NCBI RefSeq assembly: GCF_009761815.1
Contig: NZ_RWIN01000011.1
Span: 29,293 to 93,292 of the forward strand
Direction: 5' to 3'
DNA length: 64,000 nucleotides
Source: Pseudomonas sp. PB120
Lineage (GTDB): Bacteria > Pseudomonadota > Gammaproteobacteria > Pseudomonadales > Pseudomonadaceae
Shown here: positions 8,215-18,496 of the stretch, piece after piece
Numbering within the stretch: the first letter of the stretch is position 1
Layout: each line of letters begins with the position of its first letter
Position numbers and translations under genes: made by a program
Notes under the pieces: model-generated
Databases searched by the model: none
Told to the model about the DNA's origin: nothing
The model's input: only the letters and a program-made list of their open reading frames with translations

Positions 8215-10779
8215 ATGCGTATAGATCGTTTAACCAGCAAATTGCAGTTAGCTCTATCCGACGCCCAATCTCTGGCCGTCGGCCTTGACCATCCCGGCAT
8301 CGAGCCGGCGCACTTGATGCAAGCCATGCTTGAGCAGCAGGGCGGTTCGATCAAGCCCCTGCTGATGCAGGTCGGTTTTGACGTCAACAGCTTGCGTAAA
8401 GAGCTGACCAAAGAGCTCGACCAGCTACCGAAAATCCAGAATCCGACCGGCGACGTCAACATGTCGCAGGATCTGGCACGCCTGCTCAATCAGGCCGACC
8501 GTCTGGCCCAGCAAAAAGGCGACCAGTTCATTTCCAGTGAGCTGGTGCTGCTCGCCGCCATGGACGAGAACAGCAAACTCGGCAAATTGTTGCTCGGCCA
8601 GGGCGTCAGCAAGAAGGCCCTGGAAAACGCGATCACTAACCTGCGTGGTGGTGAGGCCGTCAATGACGCCAACCACGAGGAGTCGCGTCAGGCGCTGGAT
8701 AAATACACCGTCGACCTGACCAAGCGCGCCGAAGAGGGCAAGCTCGATCCAGTGATCGGCCGTGACGACGAAATTCGCCGGACCATTCAGGTCCTGCAAC
8801 GTCGTACCAAGAACAACCCGGTGTTGATCGGTGAGCCTGGCGTGGGTAAAACCGCCATTGCTGAAGGCCTGGCACAGCGCATTATCAACGGCGAAGTGCC
8901 GGATGGCCTGAAAGGCAAACGCCTGTTGTCCCTGGATATGGGGGCGTTGATCGCGGGTGCCAAATACCGTGGCGAGTTCGAAGAGCGCCTGAAATCCCTG
9001 CTCAATGAACTGTCGAAGCAGGAAGGGCAGATCATTCTGTTCATCGACGAACTGCACACCATGGTCGGCGCCGGTAAAGGCGAAGGTTCGATGGATGCCG
9101 GCAACATGCTCAAGCCAGCATTGGCTCGCGGTGAGCTGCACTGCGTCGGCGCGACCACGCTCAACGAGTACCGCCAATATATAGAGAAGGACGCGGCGCT
9201 CGAACGACGTTTCCAGAAAGTCCTGGTAGATGAGCCGAGCGAAGAAGACACCATCGCCATCCTGCGTGGCCTGAAAGAGCGTTACGAGGTTCACCACAAG
9301 GTGGCGATCACCGACGGCGCGATCATCGCCGCGGCCAAGCTCAGCCATCGCTACATCACGGACCGTCAATTGCCGGACAAGGCCATTGACCTGATAGACG
9401 AAGCGGCCAGCCGCATCCGCATGGAGATCGACTCCAAGCCGGAAGTGCTGGATCGACTGGAGCGTCGCCTGATTCAGCTGAAGGTGGAATCCCAGGCGCT
9501 GAAGAAAGAAAGCGACGAAGCGGCGATCAAGCGCCTGGAAAAACTCCAGGAAGAAATCGTTCGTCTGGAGCGTGAGTATTCGGACCTCGAAGAAATCTGG
9601 AATTCGGAAAAAGCCGAAGTTCAGGGTTCTGCGCAGATCCAGCAGAAAATCGAACAGTCCCGTCAGGAACTGGAAGCGGCACGCCGCAAAGGCGACCTGA
9701 ACCGCATGGCCGAGCTGCAATATGGGGTGATCCCGGACCTGGAGCGCAGCCTGCAAATGGTCGATCAGCACGGCAAAAGTGAAAACCAGCTGCTGCGCAG
9801 CAAGGTGACCGAGGAAGAAATCGCCGAAGTCGTGTCGAAGTGGACCGGCATTCCCGTGTCGAAAATGCTCGAAGGCGAGCGCGACAAGCTGATGAAGATG
9901 GAAAGCCTGTTGCACCAACGCGTGATCGGTCAGGACGAAGCGGTGGTCGCGGTTTCCAACGCGGTACGTCGTTCGCGGGCCGGGTTGTCCGACCCGAATC
10001 GTCCGAGCGGTTCGTTCATGTTCCTCGGCCCGACCGGTGTCGGTAAAACCGAGCTGTGCAAGGCACTGGCCGAGTTCCTCTTTGATACTGAAGAGGCCAT
10101 GGTGCGGATCGACATGTCCGAGTTCATGGAGAAACATTCCGTGGCTCGACTGATCGGCGCGCCACCAGGCTATGTAGGCTATGAAGAAGGCGGTTATCTG
10201 ACCGAGGCGGTGCGTCGCAAGCCTTATTCGGTGATTCTGCTGGATGAGGTAGAGAAGGCCCACCCGGACGTCTTCAACATCTTGCTGCAAGTGCTGGAAG
10301 ACGGCCGACTGACCGACAGTCATGGTCGCACGGTGGATTTCAAGAATACCGTGATCGTCATGACCTCCAACCTGGGCTCGGTACAGATCCAGGAATTGGT
10401 CGGTGATCGTGAGGCGCAACGTGCAGCGGTGATGGATGCGATTTCGTCGCACTTCCGGCCGGAGTTCATCAACCGGGTGGACGAAGTGGTGATCTTCGAG
10501 CCATTGGCCCGGGATCAGATCGCCGGTATCACCGAGATCCAGTTGGGTCGCCTGCGCAGCCGCCTGACCGAACGGGAGCTGAAGCTGGAACTCAGCCCTG
10601 AGGCCATGGATAAGCTGATCGCGGTGGGTTACGACCCTGTGTATGGCGCGCGGCCGCTGAAACGCGCGATCCAGCGCTGGATCGAAAACCCGTTGGCGCA
10701 GCTGATTCTGTCGGGTCGATTCTTGCCCGGCGATACGGCGAAAGGCGTGGTGGAAAACGACGAAATCGTCTTCGTCTGA
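8215..10779 (+). CDS. clpB: ATP-dependent disaggregase ClpB
   Basis: An 854-residue Hsp100 chaperone of standard length. The N domain (1-145) is followed by AAA-1 with Walker A GEPGVGKT and Walker [12 protein letters not shown] coiled-coil middle domain (about residues 410-520, rich in Glu, Lys and Arg) comes next, then AAA-2 with Walker A GPTGVGKT, the pore motif GYVGYEEGG and Walker [11 protein letters not shown]. No ClpP-binding IGF loop is apparent, as expected for ClpB. It resolves protein aggregates together with DnaK. A sigma-32 promoter precedes it and an intrinsic terminator follows it, so it is probably transcribed alone. Confidence 0.97.
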   Translation: MRIDRLTSKLQLALSDAQSLAVGLDHPGIEPAHLMQAMLEQQGGSIKPLLMQVGFDVNSLRKELTKELDQLPKIQNPTGDVNMSQDLARLLNQADRLAQQKGDQFISSELVLLAAMDENSKLGKLLLGQGVSKKALENAITNLRGGEAVNDANHEESRQALDKYTVDLTKRAEEGKLDPVIGRDDEIRRTIQVLQRRTKNNPVLIGEPGVGKTAIAEGLAQRIINGEVPDGLKGKRLLSLDMGALIAGAKYRGEFEERLKSLLNELSKQEGQIILFIDELHTMVGAGKGEGSMDAGNMLKPALARGELHCVGATTLNEYRQYIEKDAALERRFQKVLVDEPSEEDTIAILRGLKERYEVHHKVAITDGAIIAAAKLSHRYITDRQLPDKAIDLIDEAASRIRMEIDSKPEVLDRLERRLIQLKVESQALKKESDEAAIKRLEKLQEEIVRLEREYSDLEEIWNSEKAEVQGSAQIQQKIEQSRQELEAARRKGDLNRMAELQYGVIPDLERSLQMVDQHGKSENQLLRSKVTEEEIAEVVSKWTGIPVSKMLEGERDKLMKMESLLHQRVIGQDEAVVAVSNAVRRSRAGLSDPNRPSGSFMFLGPTGVGKTELCKALAEFLFDTEEAMVRIDMSEFMEKHSVARLIGAPPGYVGYEEGGYLTEAVRRKPYSVILLDEVEKAHPDVFNILLQVLEDGRLTDSHGRTVDFKNTVIVMTSNLGSVQIQELVGDREAQRAAVMDAISSHFRPEFINRVDEVVIFEPLARDQIAGITEIQLGRLRSRLTERELKLELSPEAMDKLIAVGYDPVYGARPLKRAIQRWIENPLAQLILSGRFLPGDTAKGVVENDEIVFV

Positions 10780-10800
10780 TCCACGACGGCAACAAAATGA

Positions 10801-10831
10801 AAGAGGCCTCGCATTGCGAGGCCTTTTTTTC
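10801..10831 (+). terminator. Rho-independent terminator of clpB
   Basis: The nine-base-pair stem AGGCCTCGC / GCGAGGCCT has a three-base loop and is followed by seven T residues. It lies 25 bases after the clpB stop. Confidence 0.92.
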
Positions 10832-10963
10832 GTCAGGTTGTTGAACTGAAAGGAAAAGGCTTGTAAAGTGCGCCCCGCAGTAAGTCACCCGGTAGGGTTT
10901 CTGCTCCCCAAGCAGGAATCTGAAATAAGTTGCAAATCATTAACTTGAATGCAATTTAGGGGG

Positions 10964-10991
10964 TTGACAGAGGTGCTTAAGATTGTAGAAT
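10964..10991 (+). promoter_or_regulatory. Strong sigma-70 promoter of the tRNA cluster
   Basis: TTGACA at 10964-10969 and TAGAAT at 10986-10991 are separated by 16 bases and followed by a GC-rich discriminator (AGCGCGCC), the hallmark of stringently controlled stable RNA promoters. It is 88 bases ahead of tRNA-Asn. The same two hexamers with the same spacing recur at 63932-63959. Confidence 0.85.
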
Positions 10992-11079
10992 AGCGCGCCT
11001 CAGACACACGAACGCAGCGATGCGAACGGGTCGAAGAGAACGCAGTAAAGCTTCACCGTTGTAAATTGAAATATGTAGT

Positions 11080-11155
11080 TCCGTGATAGCTCAGTCGGTA
11101 GAGCAAATGACTGTTAATCATTGGGTCCCAGGTTCGAGTCCTGGTCACGGAGCCA
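11080..11155 (+). tRNA. tRNA-Asn (anticodon GTT)
   Basis: A 76-base cloverleaf with acceptor arms TCCGTGA/TCACGGA, D-loop AGCTCAGTCGGTAGAGC, anticodon GTT at 11113-11115, T-arm GGTTCGAGTC and an encoded 3' CCA. It is the first gene of the cluster, behind a strong promoter. Confidence 0.97.
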
Positions 11156-11164
11156 ATTTCAAAC

Positions 11165-11241
11165 CGGGGTATAGCGCAGTCCGGTAGCGCGCCTGCTTTG
11201 GGAGCAGGATGTCAGGAGTTCGAATCCCCTTACCCCGACCA
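11165..11241 (+). tRNA. tRNA-Pro (anticodon TGG), copy 1
   Basis: A 77-base cloverleaf starting CGGGGTATAGCG, with anticodon loop TTTGGGA (TGG at 11199-11201) and an encoded CCA. It lies 9 bases after tRNA-Asn. It is identical over its whole length to the copy at 11419-11495. Confidence 0.97.
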
Positions 11242-11246
11242 TTTTT

Positions 11247-11322
11247 GGGTCGTTAGCTCAGTTGGTAGAGCAGTTGGCTTTTAACCAATTGGTCGTAGGT
11301 TCGAATCCCACACGACCCACCA
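11247..11322 (+). tRNA. tRNA-Lys (anticodon TTT)
   Basis: A 76-base cloverleaf starting GGGTCGTTAGCTC, with anticodon loop CTTTTAA (TTT at 11280-11282), T-arm GGTTCGAATCC and an encoded CCA. It lies 5 bases after the first tRNA-Pro. Confidence 0.97.
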
Positions 11323-11386
11323 TTTTTGAAACCAGTTAACGCTGGAATCGAATCTTAAGATCAGAGGCCAAAAGCGCTGATCGAAG

Positions 11387-13278
<1,892 letters not shown>

Positions 13279-13290
13279 ATCCTTCAGACG

Positions 13291-13327
13291 AAAAAAAGCC
13301 GCGCTTCCCCAGGGAAAAGCGCGGCTT
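13291..13327 (-). terminator. Rho-independent terminator of the EF-hand gene
   Basis: An 11-base-pair stem (AAGCCGCGCTT / AAGCGCGGCTT) is followed, on the minus strand, by a run of seven T. It is 13 bases past the stop of the EF-hand gene, and it also faces the end of the chemoreceptor gene. Confidence 0.88.
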
Positions 13328-13340
13328 GGTGCTCAGAGGC

Positions 13341-13739
13341 TTAGGCGCCGTCTTGGTCTTTCAGGTGTTCGAACAGGCCTTTCGGCATTTTCTTGCCGTT
13401 GGCTTCGTAGTTGGCTTTCACGTTATCGAACGCTTCCTGTTCGTCGATGAAGCCGTCATGGTTGGTGTCGATCTTGTCGAAGTTGGACTTCGGCGCCACC
13501 TTCAGGAATTCGGCGCGGGATACTTTGCCGTCGCCATCGGTGTCAGTCTTGGCCATCGACGCATCGCCACATTTGCCTTCACCGCATTTGCCTTCAGGGG
13601 TTTTCACAACCTGTTCCGCCGACGCCAGCAGATAACCTTGGGTCAGGGGCTGGGAGGCGAATACAGAGCCTGTCAGCATCATGCCACCGGCCAAAACAGC
13701 GCCGAGCAGACCGATAGTGTTTTTAGTGGTACGGGACAT
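13341..13739 (-). CDS. Exported EF-hand protein with tandem EGKCG motif (HvfA-like)
   Basis: A 132-residue exported protein. Residues 1-29 form a Sec signal peptide (LLGAVLAGGMMLTGSVFA, then SQ). Residues 49-58 are EGKCGEGKCG, two tandem EGKCG units holding the only two cysteines. Two canonical EF-hand loops follow: DTDGDGKVSRAE at 66-77 and DTNHDGFIDEQE at 91-102, which should bind calcium. By family knowledge, EGKCG repeats are the modified core of HvfA-type precursor peptides, where Cys becomes an oxazolone/thioamide copper ligand through an MNIO enzyme and its partner. No such enzyme gene is in this window, so modification is an inference. The start at 13739 was chosen because it gives the signal peptide directly. 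Transcription is monocistronic, with a terminator at 13291-13327. Confidence 0.8.
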   Translation of the reverse strand: MSRTTKNTIGLLGAVLAGGMMLTGSVFASQPLTQGYLLASAEQVVKTPEGKCGEGKCGDASMAKTDTDGDGKVSRAEFLKVAPKSNFDKIDTNHDGFIDEQEAFDNVKANYEANGKKMPKGLFEHLKDQDGA

Positions 13740-13958
13740 TTGAAATCTCCTGGGTTGCGCAACACAACCGCTCAATAGTGGGCGCCACGTGAGTGCGGCG
13801 ATAGCCGAAGCGGGCGAGGTGCCTTGCTCGGATGTGGCTATTTAACGGTCGGGGTGTATCGCTACTGTGTCGCGCAAGGGGGGAGTTTGTAAGCGAAGGG
13901 GCGAAATCGCGGAGGGAGATACACTGAGACACAGATCTTCAAATCAATGGAGATCAAA

Positions 13959-14064
13959 TGTAGGAGTGAGCCTGGCTCCGGGCGGCGTTCCGACGATAGC
14001 GGTGTGTCAGTCAACTCATGTGTCACTGACAGATTGCTATCGCGAGCAGGCTCGCTCCCACAGT
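13959..14064. repeat. Partly decayed REPIN
   Basis: The right arm ATCGCGAGCAGGCTCGCTCC followed by CACAG (14039-14063) is a perfect REP. The left arm (TGTAGGAGTGAGCCTGGCTC at 13960 onward) has several substitutions. It occupies the gap between the EF-hand promoter region and the ndh stop. The rest of 13740-14075 holds no gene that I can support. Confidence 0.75.
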
Positions 14065-14075
14065 GGGTATGTGTG

Positions 14076-15374
14076 TTAGTGCAGCTTGAGGCGTGGCTCA
14101 GTCCCACGCCCGATTTTGCTACCCAGCATCAGCATCGCCGTGCGAAACGCGCCATACAGTGCCATCTGGTGCATGCGATACAGCGACACGTAAAACATCC
14201 GCGCCAACCAACCCTCAAGCATCACGCTGCCGGTCAGGTTGCCCATCAAGTTACCCACAGCCGAAAAACGCGACAGCGAAATCAGCGAGCCATAGTCGGT
14301 GTACTTGTATTCCGGCAGTGCCTTGCCTTCGATCCGTAGCTTCAACGATTTCGCCAGCAGCGAGGCTTGCTGATGCGCGGCCTGGGCGCGCGGCGGCACA
14401 TTGCGATCGGTGCCAGGTTGAGGGCACGCGGCGCAGTCACCGAAGGCGAAGATGTTCTCGTCGCGGGTGGTTTGCAGGGTCGGCAATACGTGCAGCTGGT
14501 TGATCCGGTTGGTTTCCAGACCGTCGATGTCCTTGAGGAAACCGGGAGCGCGAATGCCGGCAGCCCAGACTTTCAGGCTGGCGTTGATCACTTTACCGTC
14601 GGCGGTGATCAGGCTGTCGGCCGTTACTTCGCTGACCGCGGCATTGGTCATGACGTTGACCCCGAGTTTCTCCAGGGTTTTATGCACAGGCCCGCCGATC
14701 CGCTCGGGCAGCGCCGGTAGCACGCGTGGCCCTGCTTCGATCAGGGTGATGTGCATGTTTTCCGGTTTGATCCGGTCCAGGCCGTAGGCCGCCAATTCAT
14801 GCGCGGCGTTGTGCAGTTCCGCAGCCAGCTCGACGCCGGTAGCACCCGCGCCGACGATGGCCACGCTGATTTGTTCGACCTTGTCGGTTTGTCCGGCATG
14901 GGCGCGCAGGTAGTGGTTGAGCAGTTGCTGGTGGAAGCGTTCAGCCTGTTTGCGGGTGTCGAGGAACAGGCAATGCTGCGCCGCACCCTGAGTGCCGAAA
15001 TCGTTGGTGGTGCTGCCGACCGCGATCACCAGCGAGTCGTAACCCACTTCACGGGCGGGCACCAATTCCAGGCCGGCTTCGTCGTAAGTGGCTGCGAGCT
15101 GGATTTTTTTCTGCGTGCGATCGAGCCCGCTCATGCGCCCCAGCTGGAACTCGAAGTGGTTCCATTTGGCCTGGGCAACATAGTTGAGTTCGTCTTCGGA
15201 AGAGTTCAGCGACCCGGCCGCCACTTCGTGCAACAGCGGTTTCCAGATGTGGGTCAGGTTCGCGTCGACCAGCATCACGCTGGCCGTGCCGCGCTTGCCC
15301 AGAGTCTTACCCAGACGGGTAGCCAACTCCAGACCGCCGGCGCCGCCGCCAACGATGACAATACGATGAGTCAT
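14076..15374 (-). CDS. ndh: Type II NADH dehydrogenase (NDH-2)
   Basis: A 432-residue single-subunit flavoprotein. The FAD-binding motif IVIVGGGAGGLELATRLG is at the N-terminus, the NAD-binding Rossmann motif VAIVGAGATGVELAAEL is near residue 170, and the conserved FAFGDCAACPQ segment is near residue 310. The last 60 residues (VMLEGWLARMFYVSLYRMHQ and on) form the amphipathic C-terminal membrane anchor. It oxidises NADH and reduces quinone at the inner membrane without pumping protons. The start at 15374 sits directly before the flavin motif. It follows a 57-residue single-helix membrane protein (DUF3094) by 60 bases and is probably in its operon. Confidence 0.9.
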   Translation of the reverse strand: MTHRIVIVGGGAGGLELATRLGKTLGKRGTASVMLVDANLTHIWKPLLHEVAAGSLNSSEDELNYVAQAKWNHFEFQLGRMSGLDRTQKKIQLAATYDEAGLELVPAREVGYDSLVIAVGSTTNDFGTQGAAQHCLFLDTRKQAERFHQQLLNHYLRAHAGQTDKVEQISVAIVGAGATGVELAAELHNAAHELAAYGLDRIKPENMHITLIEAGPRVLPALPERIGGPVHKTLEKLGVNVMTNAAVSEVTADSLITADGKVINASLKVWAAGIRAPGFLKDIDGLETNRINQLHVLPTLQTTRDENIFAFGDCAACPQPGTDRNVPPRAQAAHQQASLLAKSLKLRIEGKALPEYKYTDYGSLISLSRFSAVGNLMGNLTGSVMLEGWLARMFYVSLYRMHQMALYGAFRTAMLMLGSKIGRGTEPRLKLH

Positions 15375-15434
15375 GGGGATATCTCGCAAGGCTAAAAGAA
15401 ATCGGTGCGATTACCCGAGCGAGCGCGAGGCAGC

Positions 15435-15608
15435 TCATAGCGTCAGGTAACTGATCAGTCGGCTCAACAGGCCCAAACCAATGGTCACTGCCAGGACCAC
15501 CACCAGGAGCATCCACGGCCGAAAAGGCCGGCGCTCGACACGGTGCTGGGACAGGTGCAGGTACTCTTCGACATGTTTCTGGTCGTCGGGGTTCAAGCGG
15601 CTGGTCAT
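15435..15608 (-). CDS. DUF3094 small membrane protein
   Basis: A 57-residue protein starting MTSRLNPDDQKHVEEYLHLS, followed by a basic segment (HRVERRPFRPW), one transmembrane helix (MLLVVVLAVTIGLGLL) and a short tail ending in YLTL. I recognise it as the DUF3094 family of pseudomonads; no function is known to me. The charged, soluble N-terminus should be cytoplasmic. It is 60 bases upstream of ndh on the same strand, which suggests that it is co-transcribed and may act with NDH-2, but that is inference from position only. Confidence 0.8.
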   Translation of the reverse strand: MTSRLNPDDQKHVEEYLHLSQHRVERRPFRPWMLLVVVLAVTIGLGLLSRLISYLTL

Positions 15609-15659
15609 AAAGGCCTCGTCAGGTAGACGTTGCTGAATGTGTAGAAGCTACAGGCTGAT

Positions 15660-16187
15660 TTAGCGAACGTTGAACGGAGCATAGCCGCTGTCCGGTACAG
15701 GCTCGACGCTCACTGTATCGTCCAGGCGAATGATTCCACTTTGTAACACTCGGGCGGTGATTCCGCCATGTCCGCGCATGGCCTGGAAGGTCCCTGGTCC
15801 GAGGTTGTTTTGCAGGCGCGCGCAAGGTTGGCACCAACCGGTGGTTTCGAAAATGGCCTGGCCAATTTTGAAGCGGCGACCCTTGAGGCTGAACAGGTTG
15901 ATCCCGCTGATCACGAGGTTGCGCCGCAATTCGCCAGGCAACACCGGTTTATCGTGCGGCCGGCCCATCAGCGAACTGATCACTGCCAGGTGCTCCCACT
16001 GAATCAACGTCACCTGCCGGGAATTGCGCACCCCGGGACGGGCGCGATCGCCGGTCAAACCGGCCTCGAGTCGTGCTTCCACGGCATCAAGCTCGATCAT
16101 CGGCGTGTGCGGTTCCGGGCGCACGCCGATCCAGCGTACGCGGCCAATTTGCGGGACTTCGTTGATCAGCTCCTGCAATGGACTCAC
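15660..16187 (-). CDS. MOSC domain protein
   Basis: A 175-residue protein covering one MOSC (molybdenum cofactor sulfurase C-terminal) domain. Family marks are the ELRRNLVISGINL segment, the conserved cysteines in GWCQPCARL, and a late RGHGGITARVLQSG block. MOSC proteins bind the molybdenum cofactor or carry sulfur to metal sites; some, like YiiM, reduce N-hydroxylated purines. The start is GTG at 16187, overlapping the stop of the DUF1780 gene in a GTGA junction, so the two are translated together. The longer frame up to 16310 only shadows the upstream gene. The exact substrate is unknown. Confidence 0.85.
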   Translation of the reverse strand: MSPLQELINEVPQIGRVRWIGVRPEPHTPMIELDAVEARLEAGLTGDRARPGVRNSRQVTLIQWEHLAVISSLMGRPHDKPVLPGELRRNLVISGINLFSLKGRRFKIGQAIFETTGWCQPCARLQNNLGPGTFQAMRGHGGITARVLQSGIIRLDDTVSVEPVPDSGYAPFNVR

Positions 16188-16810
16188 AAGCTGATCCCGA
16201 CATCGAACACGATGCTGCGACCCAGGTTGCTGCGCAGGAAATCCGGTGCATCCGGGTGCGCGAACAGCACGCGGGCGAACGTCGGGCCGACCAGCGACAG
16301 CGAGCGCCAACCCTGGCGCAGATACTCGGTAGGCGGCGGGAAATGGCTGTTGAGGTCCAGCACTTCGCGCTTGAGGCTGGCGAAGGCGATGATGTCCAGT
16401 TCCCCCAGGTCCATGCCGCGTTCTTTGTAGTTGTGCGCTTTTTTGCGCAAGGTCGGCGCCAGCCTCAGCAAGAATTCATTGGCCGGAATGCGCTTGGGCT
16501 TGGCCTCGCGCCTGACCAGCGAACTGAGGGAAAACGCACTGCGCCGACGTTGCAGCTCGTCGCGCCATTCGTCATTGAGGCGCCGCCCCTCGTCGAGGAC
16601 AAAGAACACCTCGAAACTGGCGTCACGAAACAGCACGTCCGGAGGCTCGCCGGCAGGCGCGAACTCGTCGGCGCGATAGGGAATGTTCAGGCCTTGCAGC
16701 AGGCGCTGGCAGACCCAACGCTCACGCTCCCATTTGCGGGCATTGGACAGGAACGCGTTGGCTTGCTCGGCCGCGATGGTCAGCAGGCGTAAATAATCTG
16801 AGTCATCCAT
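16184..16810 (-). CDS. DUF1780 protein
   Basis: A 208-residue soluble protein beginning MDDSDYLRLLTIAAEQANAF. It is recognisable as the DUF1780 family found in Pseudomonas and relatives. The core shows charged motifs (ERERWVCQRLLQGL, DVLFRDASFEVFFVLDEGRR) that resemble a restriction-endonuclease-like alpha/beta fold, but I cannot identify a catalytic set with certainty. The ATG at 16810 was chosen because the upstream extension is low-complexity and Gln-rich. Its end overlaps the start of the MOSC gene, so the two are coupled. The function is unknown. Confidence 0.82.
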   Translation of the reverse strand: MDDSDYLRLLTIAAEQANAFLSNARKWERERWVCQRLLQGLNIPYRADEFAPAGEPPDVLFRDASFEVFFVLDEGRRLNDEWRDELQRRRSAFSLSSLVRREAKPKRIPANEFLLRLAPTLRKKAHNYKERGMDLGELDIIAFASLKREVLDLNSHFPPPTEYLRQGWRSLSLVGPTFARVLFAHPDAPDFLRSNLGRSIVFDVGISL

Positions 16811-16948
16811 AGGCCCAAGCTTAGCGTTCAAATGCGACAAGCAGAAAGCTTTGCATCGACTGGAGCAACTTTGTGGTCGTAGTAGACTGCTGCGCATGGG
16901 GCTGTTTTCAATCAAGGAGTCTGCGGTGGCGTTCAAGGGGTTACCCGC

Positions 16949-17638
16949 ATGATCGGCGAAGAGCTGCTGTCGCCGCTGACACTGATGGTCGGCTGGCTGA
17001 TTTATATGCCGGTGATTGCCTGGGCAGTCTGGCGAGCGCCCTGGGTCGAATTGTTCACCGACAGTCGGCGCCAGCATTTGCTGTTCGGCACCGTGTTCGC
17101 GCTGTTCATGCTGTGGCTGGTTCGGCGTGATTTCGACACGGGCGTCTCGTATCACTTTATCGGCTTGACGGCGGTGACCTTGCTGCTGGATTGGCCGCTC
17201 GCGATTGTCGGCGGGCTGGTGGCGCAAGGCGGATTGGTGCTGCTCGGTCGCCAGGACCTGGCCGCCGTCGGCGCGAATGGCGCGTTGTTCATCCTGCTGC
17301 CGGTGCTGGTCACCGAGTGCTGCGCCATCCTGGTCGAGCGCGCGCAGCCGCGAAATCCTTTTGTGTATATCTTTTGTTCCGGGTTCTTTGCCGCTGCATT
17401 GTCGGCGTTGTTGTGCCTGTTGCTGGCGCTGTTGTTGCTGTGGTTCGACGAGCGTTTTGCGATGCCGTACTGGCTGGAGGATTTTGTCGGTTACTTGTGG
17501 CTGCTGATTTTTCCGGAAGCCTTTATCAACGGCATGATCGTCAGCGCGCTGGTGGTCTTCACGCCTGAGTGGCTGGAAACGTTCAACCGCACGCGCTATC
17601 TGTCGGCGCCATGGAAAGACGACGACCCCAAGTCCTGA
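16949..17638 (+). CDS. Membrane permease of the energy-coupling-factor type (COG3235-like)
   Basis: A 229-residue polytopic membrane protein with about six or seven hydrophobic segments (for example ALFMLWLVRR, LTAVTLLLDWPLAIVGGLVA and SALLCLLLALLLLWF). The pattern, length and PEAFINGMIVSALVVF motif fit the predicted energy-coupling-factor permease/CbiM-like family annotated in pseudomonads. Such proteins are substrate-binding membrane components for metals such as cobalt or nickel, but no ATPase or EcfT gene is nearby. The substrate is therefore unknown, and the transporter role is inferred from the family. It stands alone, convergent with yacG. Confidence 0.75.
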   Translation: MIGEELLSPLTLMVGWLIYMPVIAWAVWRAPWVELFTDSRRQHLLFGTVFALFMLWLVRRDFDTGVSYHFIGLTAVTLLLDWPLAIVGGLVAQGGLVLLGRQDLAAVGANGALFILLPVLVTECCAILVERAQPRNPFVYIFCSGFFAAALSALLCLLLALLLLWFDERFAMPYWLEDFVGYLWLLIFPEAFINGMIVSALVVFTPEWLETFNRTRYLSAPWKDDDPKS

Positions 17639-17675
17639 TCACGCTCAAAACTGAAGTCGTCGACGTTGCGAGGAA

Positions 17676-17876
17676 TCAGTGACGCGGGTCGAAATCGCCG
17701 CTGAACATTTCGTCCTCGGCATCGGGAGCGACCGGAATCTTGTGCTCTTCCGATGCCCAGGCACCCAGGTCGATCAGTTTGCAACGGTCCGAGCAGAATG
17801 GCCGGAACGTGCTCGTGGCGCTCCATTCGACAGGGGCGCCACAGGTTGGGCAATTGACGGTTGGGGTTTGGCTCAT
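17676..17876 (-). CDS. yacG: DNA gyrase inhibitor YacG (zinc protein)
   Basis: A 66-residue protein with the four zinc cysteines C9, C12, C28 and C32 in the pattern CPTCG and FCSDRC, followed by the [16 protein letters not shown] block and an acidic tail, all as in YacG. YacG binds the GyrB C-terminal region and blocks DNA binding by gyrase. Its start overlaps the coaE stop by four bases (ATGA), a conserved arrangement with coaE and pilD in gammaproteobacteria. Confidence 0.94.
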   Translation of the reverse strand: MSQTPTVNCPTCGAPVEWSATSTFRPFCSDRCKLIDLGAWASEEHKIPVAPDAEDEMFSGDFDPRH

Positions 17877-18496
17877 GACTGGCCTCCACGCAAAGTAAGG
17901 TAATAGTGATGCAGGCGTTCGACCTCGCTGTGCAGCCAGGCGAGGTCGCGGTCGTTGACCACCACATCGTCGGCGTGGCTCACACGATCCTGGCGGCTGG
18001 ATTGCACCTTGAGAATCGCCTGGACCTGTTGCTCGGTGGTCTGGTCGCGCTGCAGGGTGCGTTCGATCTGTAGTTGTTCGGGGGCATCGATCACCAGGAC
18101 GCGCTGGGTCATGGCGTACTGCCCGGATTCGATCAGCAGCGGCGAAACCAGAATCGCGTAAGGTGATTTTGCCAGCGCCAGATGATCGGTGATTTCCTTG
18201 CCGATCAACGGATGCAGCAAGGCCTCAAGCCAGCGACGCTCGTCCGGCACTTCAAAGATCAGTTTGCGCAGAGCCGCGCGATCCAGTTGCCCGTCGGCTT
18301 GCAACACGCCGGGGCCGAAGTGTTCGGCGATCTTCACCAATGCCGGACGACCGGGTTCGACCACCCAGCGTGCCGCGTGATCGGCGTCCACCACGTGGAT
18401 ACCGAGGTCAATGAAGTGCTGGGCCGCGGCGCTTTTGCCGCTGCCGATGCCGCCGGTCAGGCCGAGAATCCAGGGTTTTTCCACAGGGGTATTCAT
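17873..18496 (-). CDS. coaE: Dephospho-CoA kinase CoaE
   Basis: A 207-residue P-loop kinase with Walker [12 protein letters not shown] near the N-terminus and the conserved [14 protein letters not shown] and SPLLIESG blocks. It phosphorylates the ribose 3'-OH of dephospho-CoA, the last step of coenzyme A synthesis. The ATG at 18496 was chosen over one at 18517 because it matches the usual length and overlaps the pilD stop by four bases. It lies in the chain pilB-pilC-pilD-coaE-yacG. Confidence 0.95.
   Translation of the reverse strand: MNTPVEKPWILGLTGGIGSGKSAAAQHFIDLGIHVVDADHAARWVVEPGRPALVKIAEHFGPGVLQADGQLDRAALRKLIFEVPDERRWLEALLHPLIGKEITDHLALAKSPYAILVSPLLIESGQYAMTQRVLVIDAPEQLQIERTLQRDQTTEQQVQAILKVQSSRQDRVSHADDVVVNDRDLAWLHSEVERLHHYYLTLRGGQS

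Noticed and set aside
8425..10452. A 675-codon open frame on the minus strand opposite clpB
   Set aside because: It mirrors the codon phase of clpB and reads as His/Val/Gln-rich nonsense without any motif.
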